DNA of 39,664 nt, from the NCBI GenBank assembly GCA_025981625.1, contig JAICXF010000011.1:1-39664 (forward strand). The letters are read 5' to 3'. A model generated the notes under the pieces. That model did not search any database. It had not been told where the DNA came from and saw nothing but the letters and a program-made list of their open reading frames with translations. Shown piece after piece: positions 24,575-32,825 of this stretch. Source of the stretch: Sphingomonas sp. (GTDB lineage Bacteria > Pseudomonadota > Alphaproteobacteria > Sphingomonadales > Sphingomonadaceae). The position numbers were made by a program, and so were the translations under genes. The stretch's first letter is position 1. Every line of letters starts with the position of its first letter.

Positions 24575-24770
24575 TCGCGGAGGTCAGATTGGGCGGCTGA
24601 TCCGCGTCGAGCCGCGCGACGTCGATCTCGGCAACGAGAGCATTCACCGGGCAGCCACGTTCTCGCGCTGCAGCCTCCAACGCGCTCCAGAACACCGGTT
24701 CCAGGCTGATCGAGGTCTGATGACCGGCAATCAGCACCGATCGCTTTTTTGGAGTCCCAAATGTCGTCAT
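24531..24770 (-). CDS. Ribbon-helix-helix domain protein (RHH_4-like)
   Basis: A 79-residue small protein with the alphaproteobacterial RHH_4 pattern: KKRSVLIAGHQTSISLEPVF, then FWSALEAAARERGCPVNALV and a C-terminal AIRQWLFER. Such proteins are predicted DNA-binding dimers in which the beta-ribbon (SVLIAGHQTSISL) contacts DNA; targets are unknown. The ATG at 24770 is the natural start, but it lies in the outer arm of a palindromic repeat, and no Shine-Dalgarno sequence is visible. It is on the same strand as the acetoacetyl-CoA reductase gene, 81 bases downstream, and its 3' end overlaps the convergent ATP-grasp gene by 44 bases. No partner toxin is present, so a toxin-antitoxin role is not supported. 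Confidence 0.8.
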   Translation of the reverse strand: MTTFGTPKKRSVLIAGHQTSISLEPVFWSALEAAARERGCPVNALVAEIDVARLDADQPPNLTSAIRQWLFERSSAASG

Positions 24771-24846
24771 TGCGAGGAGCCTCGGCGACGAAGCAATCCA
24801 GACGAGGTCCGGTTCATTGGATTGCTTCGCTGCGCTCGCAATGACG
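24765..24846. repeat. Palindromic dispersed repeat (REP/MITE-like)
   Basis: The two arms carry the same two blocks in inverse orientation: CGTCATTGCGAG (24765-24776) with GAAGCAATCCA, and TGGATTGCTTC with CTCGCAATGACG (ending 24846). Between the blocks the arms differ, so the hairpin has internal bulges. From memory, this 'GTCATTGCGAG...GCAATCC' sequence recurs as an intergenic palindrome in many bacterial genomes. Here it fills the gap between the acetoacetyl-CoA reductase and RHH genes and supplies the RHH start codon. Confidence 0.7.
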
Positions 24847-24851
24847 GAGCC

Positions 24852-25574
24852 TTAGTACATATGTTGCCCGCCGTTGATCGATAGGGTCGAGCCGGTGACG
24901 AAGCCGCCATTCTCGTCCGCCAGAAAGGCGACCGCGCGGGCGATCTCCTCCGGCTTGCCGAGCCGCCCGACCGGAATTTTGGCGACGATCTTCTGGAGCA
25001 CGTCCTCGGGCACCGCCGCCACCATATCCGTGTCGATATACCCCGGAGCGATCGCATTGACGGTCACGCCGAAGCGGGCGCCCTCCTGCGCAAGCGCCTT
25101 GGTGAAACCGTGGATGCCCGACTTGGCCGCGGCATAATTGACCTGCCCATATTGTCCCGCCTGACCGTTGATCGATCCGATGTTAACGATCCGGCCGTAT
25201 TTGCGCGCAGTCATTCCGTCGAACACCGCCTTGGCCATGTTGAAGCAGCCGCCGAGGTTGGTGTCGATGACGTCCCGCCACTGCTGCTCGGTCATCTTGC
25301 GGATCGTGGTGTCGCGAGTGATCCCCGCATTGTTGACCAGGACATCCACCGGACCAAGCTCCGCCTCCACCTTGCGCGCGCCCTCCTGGCAGGCCTCGAA
25401 GTCGGACACGTCCCACTTGTACACGGCGATGCCGGTTTGCTCACTGAACGTGCGCGCCCGCTCATCATTGCCGGCGTAATTGGCGGCAACCTTCATTCCG
25501 GCGTCCCGAAGAGCGATGCTGATCGCCTCCCCGATCCCGCGCGTCCCGCCAGTGACGATCGCCACTCGAGCCAT
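24852..25574 (-). CDS. phaB: Acetoacetyl-CoA reductase
   Basis: An NADPH-dependent short-chain dehydrogenase that reduces acetoacetyl-CoA to (R)-3-hydroxybutyryl-CoA for polyhydroxyalkanoate synthesis. The 240-residue product starts MARVAIVTGG, with the TGGTRGIG cofactor loop, NNAGITRD, the catalytic Ser in NIGSINGQ, and Tyr/Lys in VNYAAAKSG. The closing stretch GFVTGSTLSINGGQHMY is typical of PhaB. The ATG at 25574 has GAGGAG six bases upstream; a second ATG six bases earlier directly abuts that site and is unlikely. It lies 27 bases downstream of ferrochelatase on the same strand. No PHA synthase or thiolase gene is in the window, and close homologues act in fatty-acid synthesis (FabG), but the PhaB-type motifs favour this call. 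Confidence 0.88.
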   Translation of the reverse strand: MARVAIVTGGTRGIGEAISIALRDAGMKVAANYAGNDERARTFSEQTGIAVYKWDVSDFEACQEGARKVEAELGPVDVLVNNAGITRDTTIRKMTEQQWRDVIDTNLGGCFNMAKAVFDGMTARKYGRIVNIGSINGQAGQYGQVNYAAAKSGIHGFTKALAQEGARFGVTVNAIAPGYIDTDMVAAVPEDVLQKIVAKIPVGRLGKPEEIARAVAFLADENGGFVTGSTLSINGGQHMY

Positions 25575-25601
25575 GAGCATCTCCTCTCCTGACGACCGCG
25601 C

Positions 25602-26603
25602 TTATTGCTGCGGCAGCCACCCTGCAAGTTCGCGAGTGACGAGCTGCGTCAGCATCGCGACGCTTTCCGGCGAATCGTTGAGGCAGTCGAGCAGTGCGAA
25701 CTTTTCGCCGCCGGCCGAAAGGAACGTCTTGCGGCCGCGGATGCCGAGCTCCTCGAGAGTCTCGATGCAGTCGGCCGAAAAACCCGGCGCCGCGATGGCG
25801 ATCCGCTTGACGTCCTGCTTCGGATAAGCGGCGAGCGTCGCGTCGGTCGCAGGCTCAAGCCACTTCGCCCGGCCGAATTTCGACTGGAAGGCGACATCCA
25901 CCTCGCGCCCGAGTGCCTGTCCAAGGAGCCGAGCCGTCTTGCGGCAGTGACAATGATAGGGATCGCCGAGCTCCAGCGTCCGCACCGGCATGCCATGGAA
26001 GCTCAGCAGCAGCCGCTCGGGCTCGAAATCGAGGGCGGACAGCTGCCGTTGCAGGTTGGCCGCCAAGGCGTCGATATAGAGCGGATCGTCATGATATGGC
26101 GGCAGCGTGCGCAGCGCCGGCTGCCAGCGCATCCGCGCCAGCGCGCCGAACACCGCGTCGTTGGCGGTCGCGGTCGTCGCCGCGCAATATTGCGGGTAGA
26201 GCGGCGCCGCGAGGATGCGGGTGCAGCCCTCGTCCACCATTCGCTCCAGCGCTCCGGCGATGCCCGGATGCCCATAGCGCATCGCATAATGAACCGAGAC
26301 ATCGGGCAGCTTTGACCGCAGGGCGTCGGCCTGGCGGTGCGCGATTGCGCGCAGCGGCGAACCTTCGTTGGTCCAGATCTGGTTATAAGCCTCCGCCGAC
26401 TTCTTTGGCCTGGTGCGAAGAACGATGCCGTGAAGGATCGGCTTCCAGGCGAGCGGGTGGATCTCGATCACGCGGCGATCACTGAGGAATTCGGCCAGGT
26501 AGCGGCGCACCGCGCGCTCTTCAGGCGCATCGGGGGTGCCGAGGTTGATCAGCAGCACCCCGACGTTCGGCTCGGTCACCGCCGGATGATCGCCCGGCCT
26601 CAT
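25602..26603 (-). CDS. hemH: Ferrochelatase
   Basis: Inserts ferrous iron into protoporphyrin IX, the last step of haem b synthesis, at the inner membrane. The product is 333 residues, normal for the family. Signatures: GVLLINLGTPDAP at the N-terminus, AAPLYPQYCAATTA, LLSFHGMP with the metal-binding His, CHCRKTARLL, and APGFSADCIETLEE with the conserved Glu. The start is the ATG at 26603, which overlaps the TGA of the upstream molybdopterin gene (ATGA). The frame is open another 73 codons upstream, but that is a shadow of the upstream gene. Co-translation with an oxidoreductase and an acyl-CoA ligase is an unusual setting for hemH. Confidence 0.93.
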   Translation of the reverse strand: MRPGDHPAVTEPNVGVLLINLGTPDAPEERAVRRYLAEFLSDRRVIEIHPLAWKPILHGIVLRTRPKKSAEAYNQIWTNEGSPLRAIAHRQADALRSKLPDVSVHYAMRYGHPGIAGALERMVDEGCTRILAAPLYPQYCAATTATANDAVFGALARMRWQPALRTLPPYHDDPLYIDALAANLQRQLSALDFEPERLLLSFHGMPVRTLELGDPYHCHCRKTARLLGQALGREVDVAFQSKFGRAKWLEPATDATLAAYPKQDVKRIAIAAPGFSADCIETLEELGIRGRKTFLSAGGEKFALLDCLNDSPESVAMLTQLVTRELAGWLPQQ

Positions 26604-28702
26604 GCGGCATTCAAATCGAACGGCAGCGAGCGCATGCGCCTGCCCGATCCGGCGTGGATCGCGTTGGCGACGGCGGGAGCTAGCGGCAGGGTGCCGAGCC
26701 CGTTGATCCCGCCCGCAGGGTCGCTGCTGGGGATGATCTGCACCACGATCTCCGGTGTGTCGGTGAGACGGGGGAGGCGAATTCCGCCAGTCGGCCGAGC
26801 GCGCGGCATTCCGGCGACCCATTCAGGGGGCGGCACCGTCGCTTGCGCCAGCGCCCAGATCAGCGCGCCCGCGACCTGTTGCTCGACCAGGCCACTGTTG
26901 ATGACCCGGCCGCAATCGACCGCCGCAACGAGACGATGAACCTTGACGCGTTGGCTGTCGCCAATGCTCGCCGTCGCGACCAGGCCGATGTGCGAGCCGA
27001 ACGCCGACGCGCCGGCAATCCCCATCGTGCTCCCGGGACTGCCGCCGTCCCAGTTCGCCAGCCGCGTCGCCGCCTGCAGGCAGCGCGCAAGGCGGCCGTT
27101 CTGGCCGAGCATCGACATCCGGAAGGACAAGGGCTCCATGCCCGCAGCGTGCGCCAGCTCGTCGATAAAGCTTTCGGTGAAGAAGGCGAACTCGCGCTGC
27201 GGCGATCCGCGCATGTACCCTGCTGTGAAGGGCAGGGGCGCGCGCACCGCATCGATACGGACGTTGGGAATCGAATAGGACGGGATCGAACCATCGAGTG
27301 CCGATCGGTCCAGCTTGTCCGGAGCCTGCTTGTCGGCGAGGCGCGCCAGGGCAGCGCTGAGCCCATTCGCTGTCGCGACCTTCATCGCCCAGGCTGCGGT
27401 GATCCCGCCGGCGCCAGGGAGCGCGGTCATCCGCGCGAGCGCGCCCGGCGCTGGCCGATCGTGATTCTGGCTCGACGATGACGAAAGCACGACCTGAACC
27501 GGACGCCCGACGGCGCGCGCGAGTTCGATGGCGATCGGCGCTGCATCCGGCTCCATCGCCCGGCCGGCAGGGTCGCCCGGCGGCATCGGATAGAGCGCTC
27601 CGTAGGCATGGCCGAAGCGCGGCGCGAGGGTCGGAGCCCACAGCTCGACCGAGCCTTCGCTGATCCGCGCGGTTGCGCTGACCGGCTCTAGTCCGAGGTG
27701 CTGGGAAGGCGCCGCATAGTAAGTCGCGGCGAGGGGGCGGGAGCCACGAACCGTTCCTTCGTAGTCACCTCGGCTGAACCAGTGCTGCGCTTCGCCGTTC
27801 GCCAGTGCTTCCTCGAACGATGGGCGGAGGTCCACCGGGCTGCGCTCGCCGGAGAATTGCGGATCGGCGGCCTTGATCGCTTGTTCGGCCGCCCACCAGC
27901 TGTCCGCCACGACCGCCATCCACTGCGAATTGACGCTGAGGTGGCGGACGCCGGGCATTCGGGAAATGCTGTCGCGCGAGAATCCCCTGAGTTGACCGTC
28001 CGGCGGCGCAATCCGGACCGAAGCGAACAGCATTCCGGGGAGGCGAACGTCGGCCGCGAAACGCCAGCTGCCCTCGGCTTTGGCCGGACCGTCGAGCCGC
28101 TGCAGCGGCTGGCCGATCAACCGCCCCTTTTGCGATTGCCGGAGCGGCGCCTTGCGCGGCGGCGTTCGATCGGCCGCTTCCTCGGCAAGTTCGCCGAAGG
28201 TGGCCGTTCGGACGCCATTGATGACGAACCCATCAGCCGTCTCGCATTTGCCGCGATCGACGTTCCAGCGATCTGCTGCCGCCCCGATCAGCATCGCCCG
28301 CGCCGTCGCGGCAGCCTCCCGGAGCGGCTGTTCGAACGCGCGCACGGAGGTCGCGTCCGCCGTGATCCGGATGCCGTCAGGCCAACCTTTTTCTTTCGCA
28401 AGCGGATTTGCGTAGCCTTTGGCGAGCGGCGCCGGCTCGACCGCGATGGTCTCCCATGCGGCGCCCAGTTCGTCGGCGACGATCTGCGGCAGCGCGGTCC
28501 ACACGCCCTGGCCGGTCTCGACCTGCGGAACCGCGACGGTGATTCGCCCATCGCGCGCAATCTTGATGTAGTTGCCAAACGCCTCCTCGCCGCGCTTCAC
28601 GGCGAGCTCGCTCGCAAGGTGGCGCGGCCATAGCGAGAAGCCGACGACCAGCCCGACGCCGGCGCCGCCGCCGATCAGCAATGTGCGCCGGTCGAGTTTC
28701 AA
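26600..28702 (-). CDS. IorB-like xanthine dehydrogenase-family molybdopterin protein
   Basis: A 700-residue protein of the isoquinoline 1-oxidoreductase beta-subunit type, which normally binds molybdopterin-cytosine dinucleotide and hydroxylates a heterocycle or aldehyde together with a small 2Fe-2S subunit. The N-terminus, LDRRTLLIGGG plus a hydrophobic stretch, looks like a Tat signal/anchor. Family motifs: PQVETGQGVWTALPQIVADE near residue 60, FFTESFIDELAHAAGMEPL, and LAPAVANAIHAGSG near the end. The catalytic glutamate, normally in a GxGE motif just before the last of these, is Thr671 here (GLGTLP). No 2Fe-2S partner gene adjoins it. The start is TTG at 28702, overlapping the upstream ligase stop (TTGA); no better start is near. 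Substrate unknown; it may be inactive or a variant enzyme. Confidence 0.82.
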   Translation of the reverse strand: MKLDRRTLLIGGGAGVGLVVGFSLWPRHLASELAVKRGEEAFGNYIKIARDGRITVAVPQVETGQGVWTALPQIVADELGAAWETIAVEPAPLAKGYANPLAKEKGWPDGIRITADATSVRAFEQPLREAAATARAMLIGAAADRWNVDRGKCETADGFVINGVRTATFGELAEEAADRTPPRKAPLRQSQKGRLIGQPLQRLDGPAKAEGSWRFAADVRLPGMLFASVRIAPPDGQLRGFSRDSISRMPGVRHLSVNSQWMAVVADSWWAAEQAIKAADPQFSGERSPVDLRPSFEEALANGEAQHWFSRGDYEGTVRGSRPLAATYYAAPSQHLGLEPVSATARISEGSVELWAPTLAPRFGHAYGALYPMPPGDPAGRAMEPDAAPIAIELARAVGRPVQVVLSSSSSQNHDRPAPGALARMTALPGAGGITAAWAMKVATANGLSAALARLADKQAPDKLDRSALDGSIPSYSIPNVRIDAVRAPLPFTAGYMRGSPQREFAFFTESFIDELAHAAGMEPLSFRMSMLGQNGRLARCLQAATRLANWDGGSPGSTMGIAGASAFGSHIGLVATASIGDSQRVKVHRLVAAVDCGRVINSGLVEQQVAGALIWALAQATVPPPEWVAGMPRARPTGGIRLPRLTDTPEIVVQIIPSSDPAGGINGLGTLPLAPAVANAIHAGSGRRMRSLPFDLNAA

Positions 28703-30366
28703 CGCGCGTATTGGGCCTTGAGCGCGCGGCGGTCGATCTTTCCCGTCCCCAGCCGCGGCAGCGATTCCGCCGAGAAGATGATGCGCTCGGGGATTTTGAA
28801 CCTGGCGAGCTTGCCGCTGAGGAACGCGCGCAGCTCATCCTCGCTCAGCTGAGCGCCGTTCTTGACGTGGATCACGGCCACCGGCACTTCGCCGAGCCGC
28901 TCGTCGGGAGCGCCGAATACCGCGGCTTCGGCGATCGAGGGACAATCGTAGCAGCCAGCCTCCACCTCCGCCGTCGAGATGTTCTCGCCACCCCGAATGA
29001 TGATTTCCTTCTTGCGGTCGACGATGAACAGATAGCCGTCCTCGTCCAGATAGCCGACGTCGCCCGTGCGGACCGTGCCGTCGGCCGTGATCGTCTCCTC
29101 GGTCGCTTGCGGGTTCGCCCAATAGCATCTGATGTTCGCCGCCGTGCGGATCCCGATCTCGCCGATTTCACCGGGACCGAGCGGCTGGTCCCCCGTGCCG
29201 AGGATCGAGACCTGCACCAGCGGCTTCTGCGAGCGCCCGGTTGAGGCCGGCTTGGCCGCGTAGCTGCTCCAGTAGTTGGCGCATCCGGTGGCGTTGGTTT
29301 CGGTCAGGCCATAGCCGAGCGCCGGTTGCGCATTGGGGAACTCGGCACGCAGCCGTTCGACGTGGCTCACCGGCCTCGGCGCCCCACCGGCGGTGATGTC
29401 CTTCAGCGACGACAGGTCATATTTCTCGCGATCGGGGTGGTTCATGAGCTCCAGGCTCATCGTCGGAACGCCGACGAAATAGGTGATCTTCTCCTGCTCT
29501 ATCAGCCGCAGCGCCTCGGTTGCATCCCATTTGGGCATGATCACCATGCAGCGGCCGATGACGAAGCTGTTGAGCATGACCGGCACTTCGCCGGTGACGT
29601 GGAATAAAGGCACGCTCAGCAGCGTTCGGGCCGGACCCGCGGGCGCGTTGCCGTCCTCGGTCAAAATCCCGAGCAGCACGATCAACCCCGTCGAATAGGC
29701 ATAGGTGCCGGTGGTCACCGCCCGATGGGTCGAGACCGCGCCCTTGGCTTCGCCGGTCGATCCGGAGGTGAAGAGGATCGTCGCATCGTCCTCGGGCGAC
29801 AGCTCGGGCACCGCGACAGTCTCGTCGGCTCCCGCCAGCAGCGGCGCGATCGCCTGTTCGACCGGCTGTTCGATAGCGAGGCTGACCACATTTCGATCGG
29901 CGCACCGGGCGCCGATCCGCGTGGCGCGCGACAAATCGGCGATGATGAGCTTGGGGTCGGAGAGCTGGACCGCATGCTCCATCTCGAACGGCTCCCACCA
30001 GCCGTTGAGCAGCGTCGCGATCCCGCCCACCTTCACAATTGCCATGTAAGCAACGATCCAGGCCGGGCAGTTGCGCATCGCGATGGCGACGCGCTCGCCC
30101 TTGACGATGCCCCGCGCGAGCAGCCCGCGCGCGAGGCGGTCGGAGATGCGGTCGAGGTCCGCGAAGCTCAGCCGCTCGTCCCCGGCGACCACCGCTTCAT
30201 TGGCGGCATTGAGCGCGCAGAACGTCTTGAAGAAGGAAGCAAGCGTCGGCGGGAAATTGGTCACGGTTGGCCGCCCAAGCTCGTCCTCGCCGATGACCAG
30301 CCGGCCGCCGGGCCTGACGACCCTCGCCAGTTCCTCGTCAAAGCGGCGGTCGAGCTCGTTGGGCAT
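28699..30366 (-). CDS. Acyl-CoA ligase (AMP-dependent synthetase family)
   Basis: A 555-residue adenylate-forming enzyme that activates a carboxylic acid with ATP and joins it to CoA. Motifs in order: the P-loop [13 protein letters not shown] near residue 205, [17 protein letters not shown] near 345, [16 protein letters not shown] with [13 protein letters not shown] near 440-455, and the catalytic Lys in [11 protein letters not shown] near 545. The pattern fits class I fatty-acyl or aryl CoA ligases; the acid is unknown. The ATG at 30366 has an excellent AAGGAG five bases upstream, making it the likely first gene of the operon ligase - molybdopterin protein - hemH - phaB. The lgt gene diverges from it about 50 bases away, so the promoters of both lie in a very short interval. 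Confidence 0.9.
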   Translation of the reverse strand: MPNELDRRFDEELARVVRPGGRLVIGEDELGRPTVTNFPPTLASFFKTFCALNAANEAVVAGDERLSFADLDRISDRLARGLLARGIVKGERVAIAMRNCPAWIVAYMAIVKVGGIATLLNGWWEPFEMEHAVQLSDPKLIIADLSRATRIGARCADRNVVSLAIEQPVEQAIAPLLAGADETVAVPELSPEDDATILFTSGSTGEAKGAVSTHRAVTTGTYAYSTGLIVLLGILTEDGNAPAGPARTLLSVPLFHVTGEVPVMLNSFVIGRCMVIMPKWDATEALRLIEQEKITYFVGVPTMSLELMNHPDREKYDLSSLKDITAGGAPRPVSHVERLRAEFPNAQPALGYGLTETNATGCANYWSSYAAKPASTGRSQKPLVQVSILGTGDQPLGPGEIGEIGIRTAANIRCYWANPQATEETITADGTVRTGDVGYLDEDGYLFIVDRKKEIIIRGGENISTAEVEAGCYDCPSIAEAAVFGAPDERLGEVPVAVIHVKNGAQLSEDELRAFLSGKLARFKIPERIIFSAESLPRLGTGKIDRRALKAQYAR

Positions 30367-30417
30367 TCACGCTCCTTTGCCTTTGCGGTCCTGCGCCTTA
30401 TGAGGCGCGCAACATCC

Positions 30418-31314
30418 ATGGGGAAGCCCTTGCACGACGTCGACTATTCGCGCTTCACCGCCTTTCCGGACCTCGGGCTGTCGCCGGTGCTGCTGCACAT
30501 CGGGCGCTTCGACCTTCGCTGGTACAGCATCGCCTATCTTGCCGGCATTTTCATCGGCTTCTGGTACTTGCTCAAGCTGCTTAAACAGCCCGGCGCACCG
30601 ATGGCCCGCCGCCATGCCGACGACCTTGTCTTCTATGCTGCGCTCGGGATCATCTTCGGCGGCCGGATCGGCTACGTGCTGTTCTACAACCTCGGCGAGT
30701 ATATCCACCATCCGGTCGAGATCCTGAAGCTGTGGGACGGCGGCATGTCGTTCCACGGCGGCGTGATCGGAACCTCGCTCGGGATCTTCTACTTCGCGCA
30801 CAAGGAAAAGCTTTCGTGGCTGCGCATCCACGATTACGTCGCCTGCTGCGTCCCCTTCGGTCTTGGCTTCGGCCGCATCGCCAATTTCATGAACCAGGAA
30901 TTGTGGGGCGCGCCGACGACCGTTCCGTGGGCCGTCCGCTTCCAGGAACCGAACATGTTCGGCCAGCTTGTGCTCGGGCCGCCGCGCCACCCCAGCCAGC
31001 TCTATGAGGCGTTCCTCGAAGGGCTCGTCCTCTTCTGTATCCTCGCTTTCATGTTCTGGAGGACCAAGGCGCGCTACGAACCGGGCAAGCTCGTCGGCGC
31101 CTTCCTGTTCTTCTACGGCCTGTTCCGCTTCGGCGTGGAGTTCATCCGTGAGCCCGACGCCCAGTTCGCCGGGACGATCTTCCACAACAGCGGCTTGCAT
31201 ATGGGCCAGTGGCTATCGCTGCCGATGATCATCGGCGGGCTCTACCTGATGCTGACCGCGAAGGGCCGGCGGGTGCGCGTGGAGCCGACGGTCGGCACCG
31301 CTAGTGTTGCTTAG
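30418..31314 (+). CDS. lgt: Prolipoprotein diacylglyceryl transferase
   Basis: Transfers diacylglycerol from phosphatidylglycerol to the lipobox cysteine of prolipoproteins, the first step of lipoprotein maturation in the inner membrane. The ~298-residue product shows the expected multi-helix layout: [34 protein letters not shown] (catalytic His), and the Lgt signature [13 protein letters not shown], then [12 protein letters not shown] and [11 protein letters not shown]. The start is taken at ATG 30418 (MGKPLHDVD); an in-frame ATG at 30400 would add six residues, and neither has a clear ribosome site. The frame is open far upstream, opposite the ligase gene, which is a shadow. It is presumably needed for the two TbpB-like lipoproteins of this window, as for all others. 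Confidence 0.93.
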   Translation: MGKPLHDVDYSRFTAFPDLGLSPVLLHIGRFDLRWYSIAYLAGIFIGFWYLLKLLKQPGAPMARRHADDLVFYAALGIIFGGRIGYVLFYNLGEYIHHPVEILKLWDGGMSFHGGVIGTSLGIFYFAHKEKLSWLRIHDYVACCVPFGLGFGRIANFMNQELWGAPTTVPWAVRFQEPNMFGQLVLGPPRHPSQLYEAFLEGLVLFCILAFMFWRTKARYEPGKLVGAFLFFYGLFRFGVEFIREPDAQFAGTIFHNSGLHMGQWLSLPMIIGGLYLMLTAKGRRVRVEPTVGTASVA

Positions 31315-31347
31315 AACGATCCTCCCGCCGGAGGCGGGTGGCGGCGC

Positions 31348-32325
31348 GTGACTCCGCTCGAGCGGGCGCTGCGCGAGCGGATTGCCGCCGAGGGGCCGAT
31401 CACCGTCGAAACCTATATGGAAGCGTGCAACGCTTATTATTACGCCACGCGCGATCCGCTGGGCGCGCGCGGCGACTTCATCACCGCGCCGGAGATCAGC
31501 CAGATGTTCGGCGAGATGATCGGGGCCGCGCTCGCCGATTGCTGGAAGCGCGCGGGCGCTCCCGAAGATGCAGTCTATGTCGAGCTGGGGCCCGGCAGGG
31601 GCACGCTGGCTGCGGACGCGCTGCGGGTGCTCCGGACGGCCGGCTTTAGCGGCGAGGTTCACCTCGTCGAGACGAGTCCGGTCCTGCGGGAGCAGCAGGC
31701 AAGGTCGGTGCCGGATGCGGTGTGGCACGACAGTGTGGACGAGCTGCCCGAGCGACCGCTGCTGCTGGTCGCCAACGAATTTCTCGATGCGCTGCCGGTT
31801 CGCCAGCACGTTGCAGGCATTGAACGGCGCGTCACGGTCGCCGCGGGTGGATTGGCCTTCGACCGCGACGATGAGATCGTCGAGACCTCGCCGGCGCGTG
31901 AGGCCGTCGTGCGCTCGATATCTACTTGCCTCACGGCAAACGGCGGAGTCGCGCTGGTGATCGACTATGGGCATGAAAGGTTCGCGTCCGGAGACACGTT
32001 GCAGGCCGTGCGCGGGCACCGATTCGCGCCCGTGCTCGCCGATCCGGGGGAGCAGGACCTGACCAGCCACGTCGATTTCGAGGCGGTGGCGGAGGCCGCG
32101 AACTTCGTGGGCGCCACGACCACGGCGGTCGTTCCGCAGGGAGAGTGGCTGATCCGCCTGGGTATCGAGGCGCGCGCGCAGGCGCTCTCGAGGGCCCACG
32201 CGGACCGCGCGGACGATGTGGGCAACGCGCTGGAGCGGCTGACCGGCCGTGATCAAATGGGCGAGCTGTTCAAGGTGATCGCCATCCATTCGCCCGACTG
32301 GCCGGCGCCGGCGGGGTTCGAGTGA
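31348..32325 (+). CDS. MidA/NDUFAF7-family SAM-dependent methyltransferase
   Basis: A 325-residue protein of the family whose eukaryotic member NDUFAF7 dimethylates an arginine of a complex I subunit (NDUFS2). Signatures: ETYMEACNAYYYATRDPLG and GDFITAPEISQMFGE near residues 20-55, then the SAM loop VELGPGRGTLAADALR near 75-90, ANEFLDALPVRQ, and a late ALVIDYGHE and GEWLIRLGIEARA. A similar arginine-methylating role in bacterial complex I is plausible but inferred. The start is GTG at 31348, 33 bases after lgt; a small CCCGCC/GGCGGG palindrome (31324-31338) lies between. Its TGA overlaps the next gene's GTG (GTGA), so the run midA - acetyltransferase - pgeF is translationally coupled. Confidence 0.88.
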   Translation: MTPLERALRERIAAEGPITVETYMEACNAYYYATRDPLGARGDFITAPEISQMFGEMIGAALADCWKRAGAPEDAVYVELGPGRGTLAADALRVLRTAGFSGEVHLVETSPVLREQQARSVPDAVWHDSVDELPERPLLLVANEFLDALPVRQHVAGIERRVTVAAGGLAFDRDDEIVETSPAREAVVRSISTCLTANGGVALVIDYGHERFASGDTLQAVRGHRFAPVLADPGEQDLTSHVDFEAVAEAANFVGATTTAVVPQGEWLIRLGIEARAQALSRAHADRADDVGNALERLTGRDQMGELFKVIAIHSPDWPAPAGFE

Positions 32326-32825
32326 CGCACCGGGATGGAACGTTCGACGACCTGCCGGCGGTCGATCGCGTTTTCCGCCAGAGCTTTTGCGACACGTTCG
32401 CGCACCTCTATCGGCCGGAGGACCTGGCGGCATTCCTCGGCCAGTTCACGCCCGAAGCCTGGGCGGAGGAGTTCGCCGATCCACGCTATCGTTTCAGGGT
32501 GAGCGAGGCCGATGGCGAAGTGGTCGGCTTCGTGAAGCTCGGGCCATCGGCGCTGCCCATCGAAACCACGGCCAGGGCCATCGAGCTGCGGCAGCTCTAC
32601 CTGCTCAAAGCGCACCATGGCAGCGGCATTGCGGCGGCGCTCACCGACTGGGCAATCGAGGAGGCTCGGCGGCAGGGCTTCGAGGAACTCTATCTGACCG
32701 TCTATGTGGACAATTACCGGGCCCGCCGCTTCTATGACCGTTATGGCTTCGAAGAGGTGGGGCGCTACGCGTTCATGGTCGGCAACCACGCCGACGAGGA
32801 CATCATCATGAGGAAGCTGCTGTGA
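32322..32825 (+). CDS. GNAT-family N-acetyltransferase
   Basis: A 167-residue acetyltransferase of the GNAT fold, which moves an acetyl group from acetyl-CoA to an amine. The acetyl-CoA-binding motif A is LRQLYLLKAHHGSGIAAAL near residues 87-105 (R/Q-x-x-G-x-G/A type), followed by ELYLTVYVDNYRARRFYDRY and GFEEVGRY, the usual C-terminal pattern. The N-terminus begins THRDGTFDDLPAV. The substrate is unknown; small soluble GNATs act on amino acids, polyamines, antibiotics or protein termini. It starts at GTG 32322, overlapping the stop of midA, and its own TGA overlaps the GTG of pgeF. Confidence 0.9.
   Translation: MTHRDGTFDDLPAVDRVFRQSFCDTFAHLYRPEDLAAFLGQFTPEAWAEEFADPRYRFRVSEADGEVVGFVKLGPSALPIETTARAIELRQLYLLKAHHGSGIAAALTDWAIEEARRQGFEELYLTVYVDNYRARRFYDRYGFEEVGRYAFMVGNHADEDIIMRKLL

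Noticed and set aside
24531..24770. RHH protein as an antitoxin
   Set aside because: No toxin gene is adjacent; the neighbours are an ATP-grasp gene and phaB, and RHH_4 proteins are usually stand-alone.
29725..30417. Upstream extension of the lgt frame
   Set aside because: It runs antisense through the acyl-CoA ligase gene and would add about 230 residues not found in Lgt.
31324..31338. CCCGCC/GGCGGG palindrome before midA as a terminator
   Set aside because: Six-bp stem with 3-base loop and no T-tract, only 10 bases from the midA start; more likely part of its leader.
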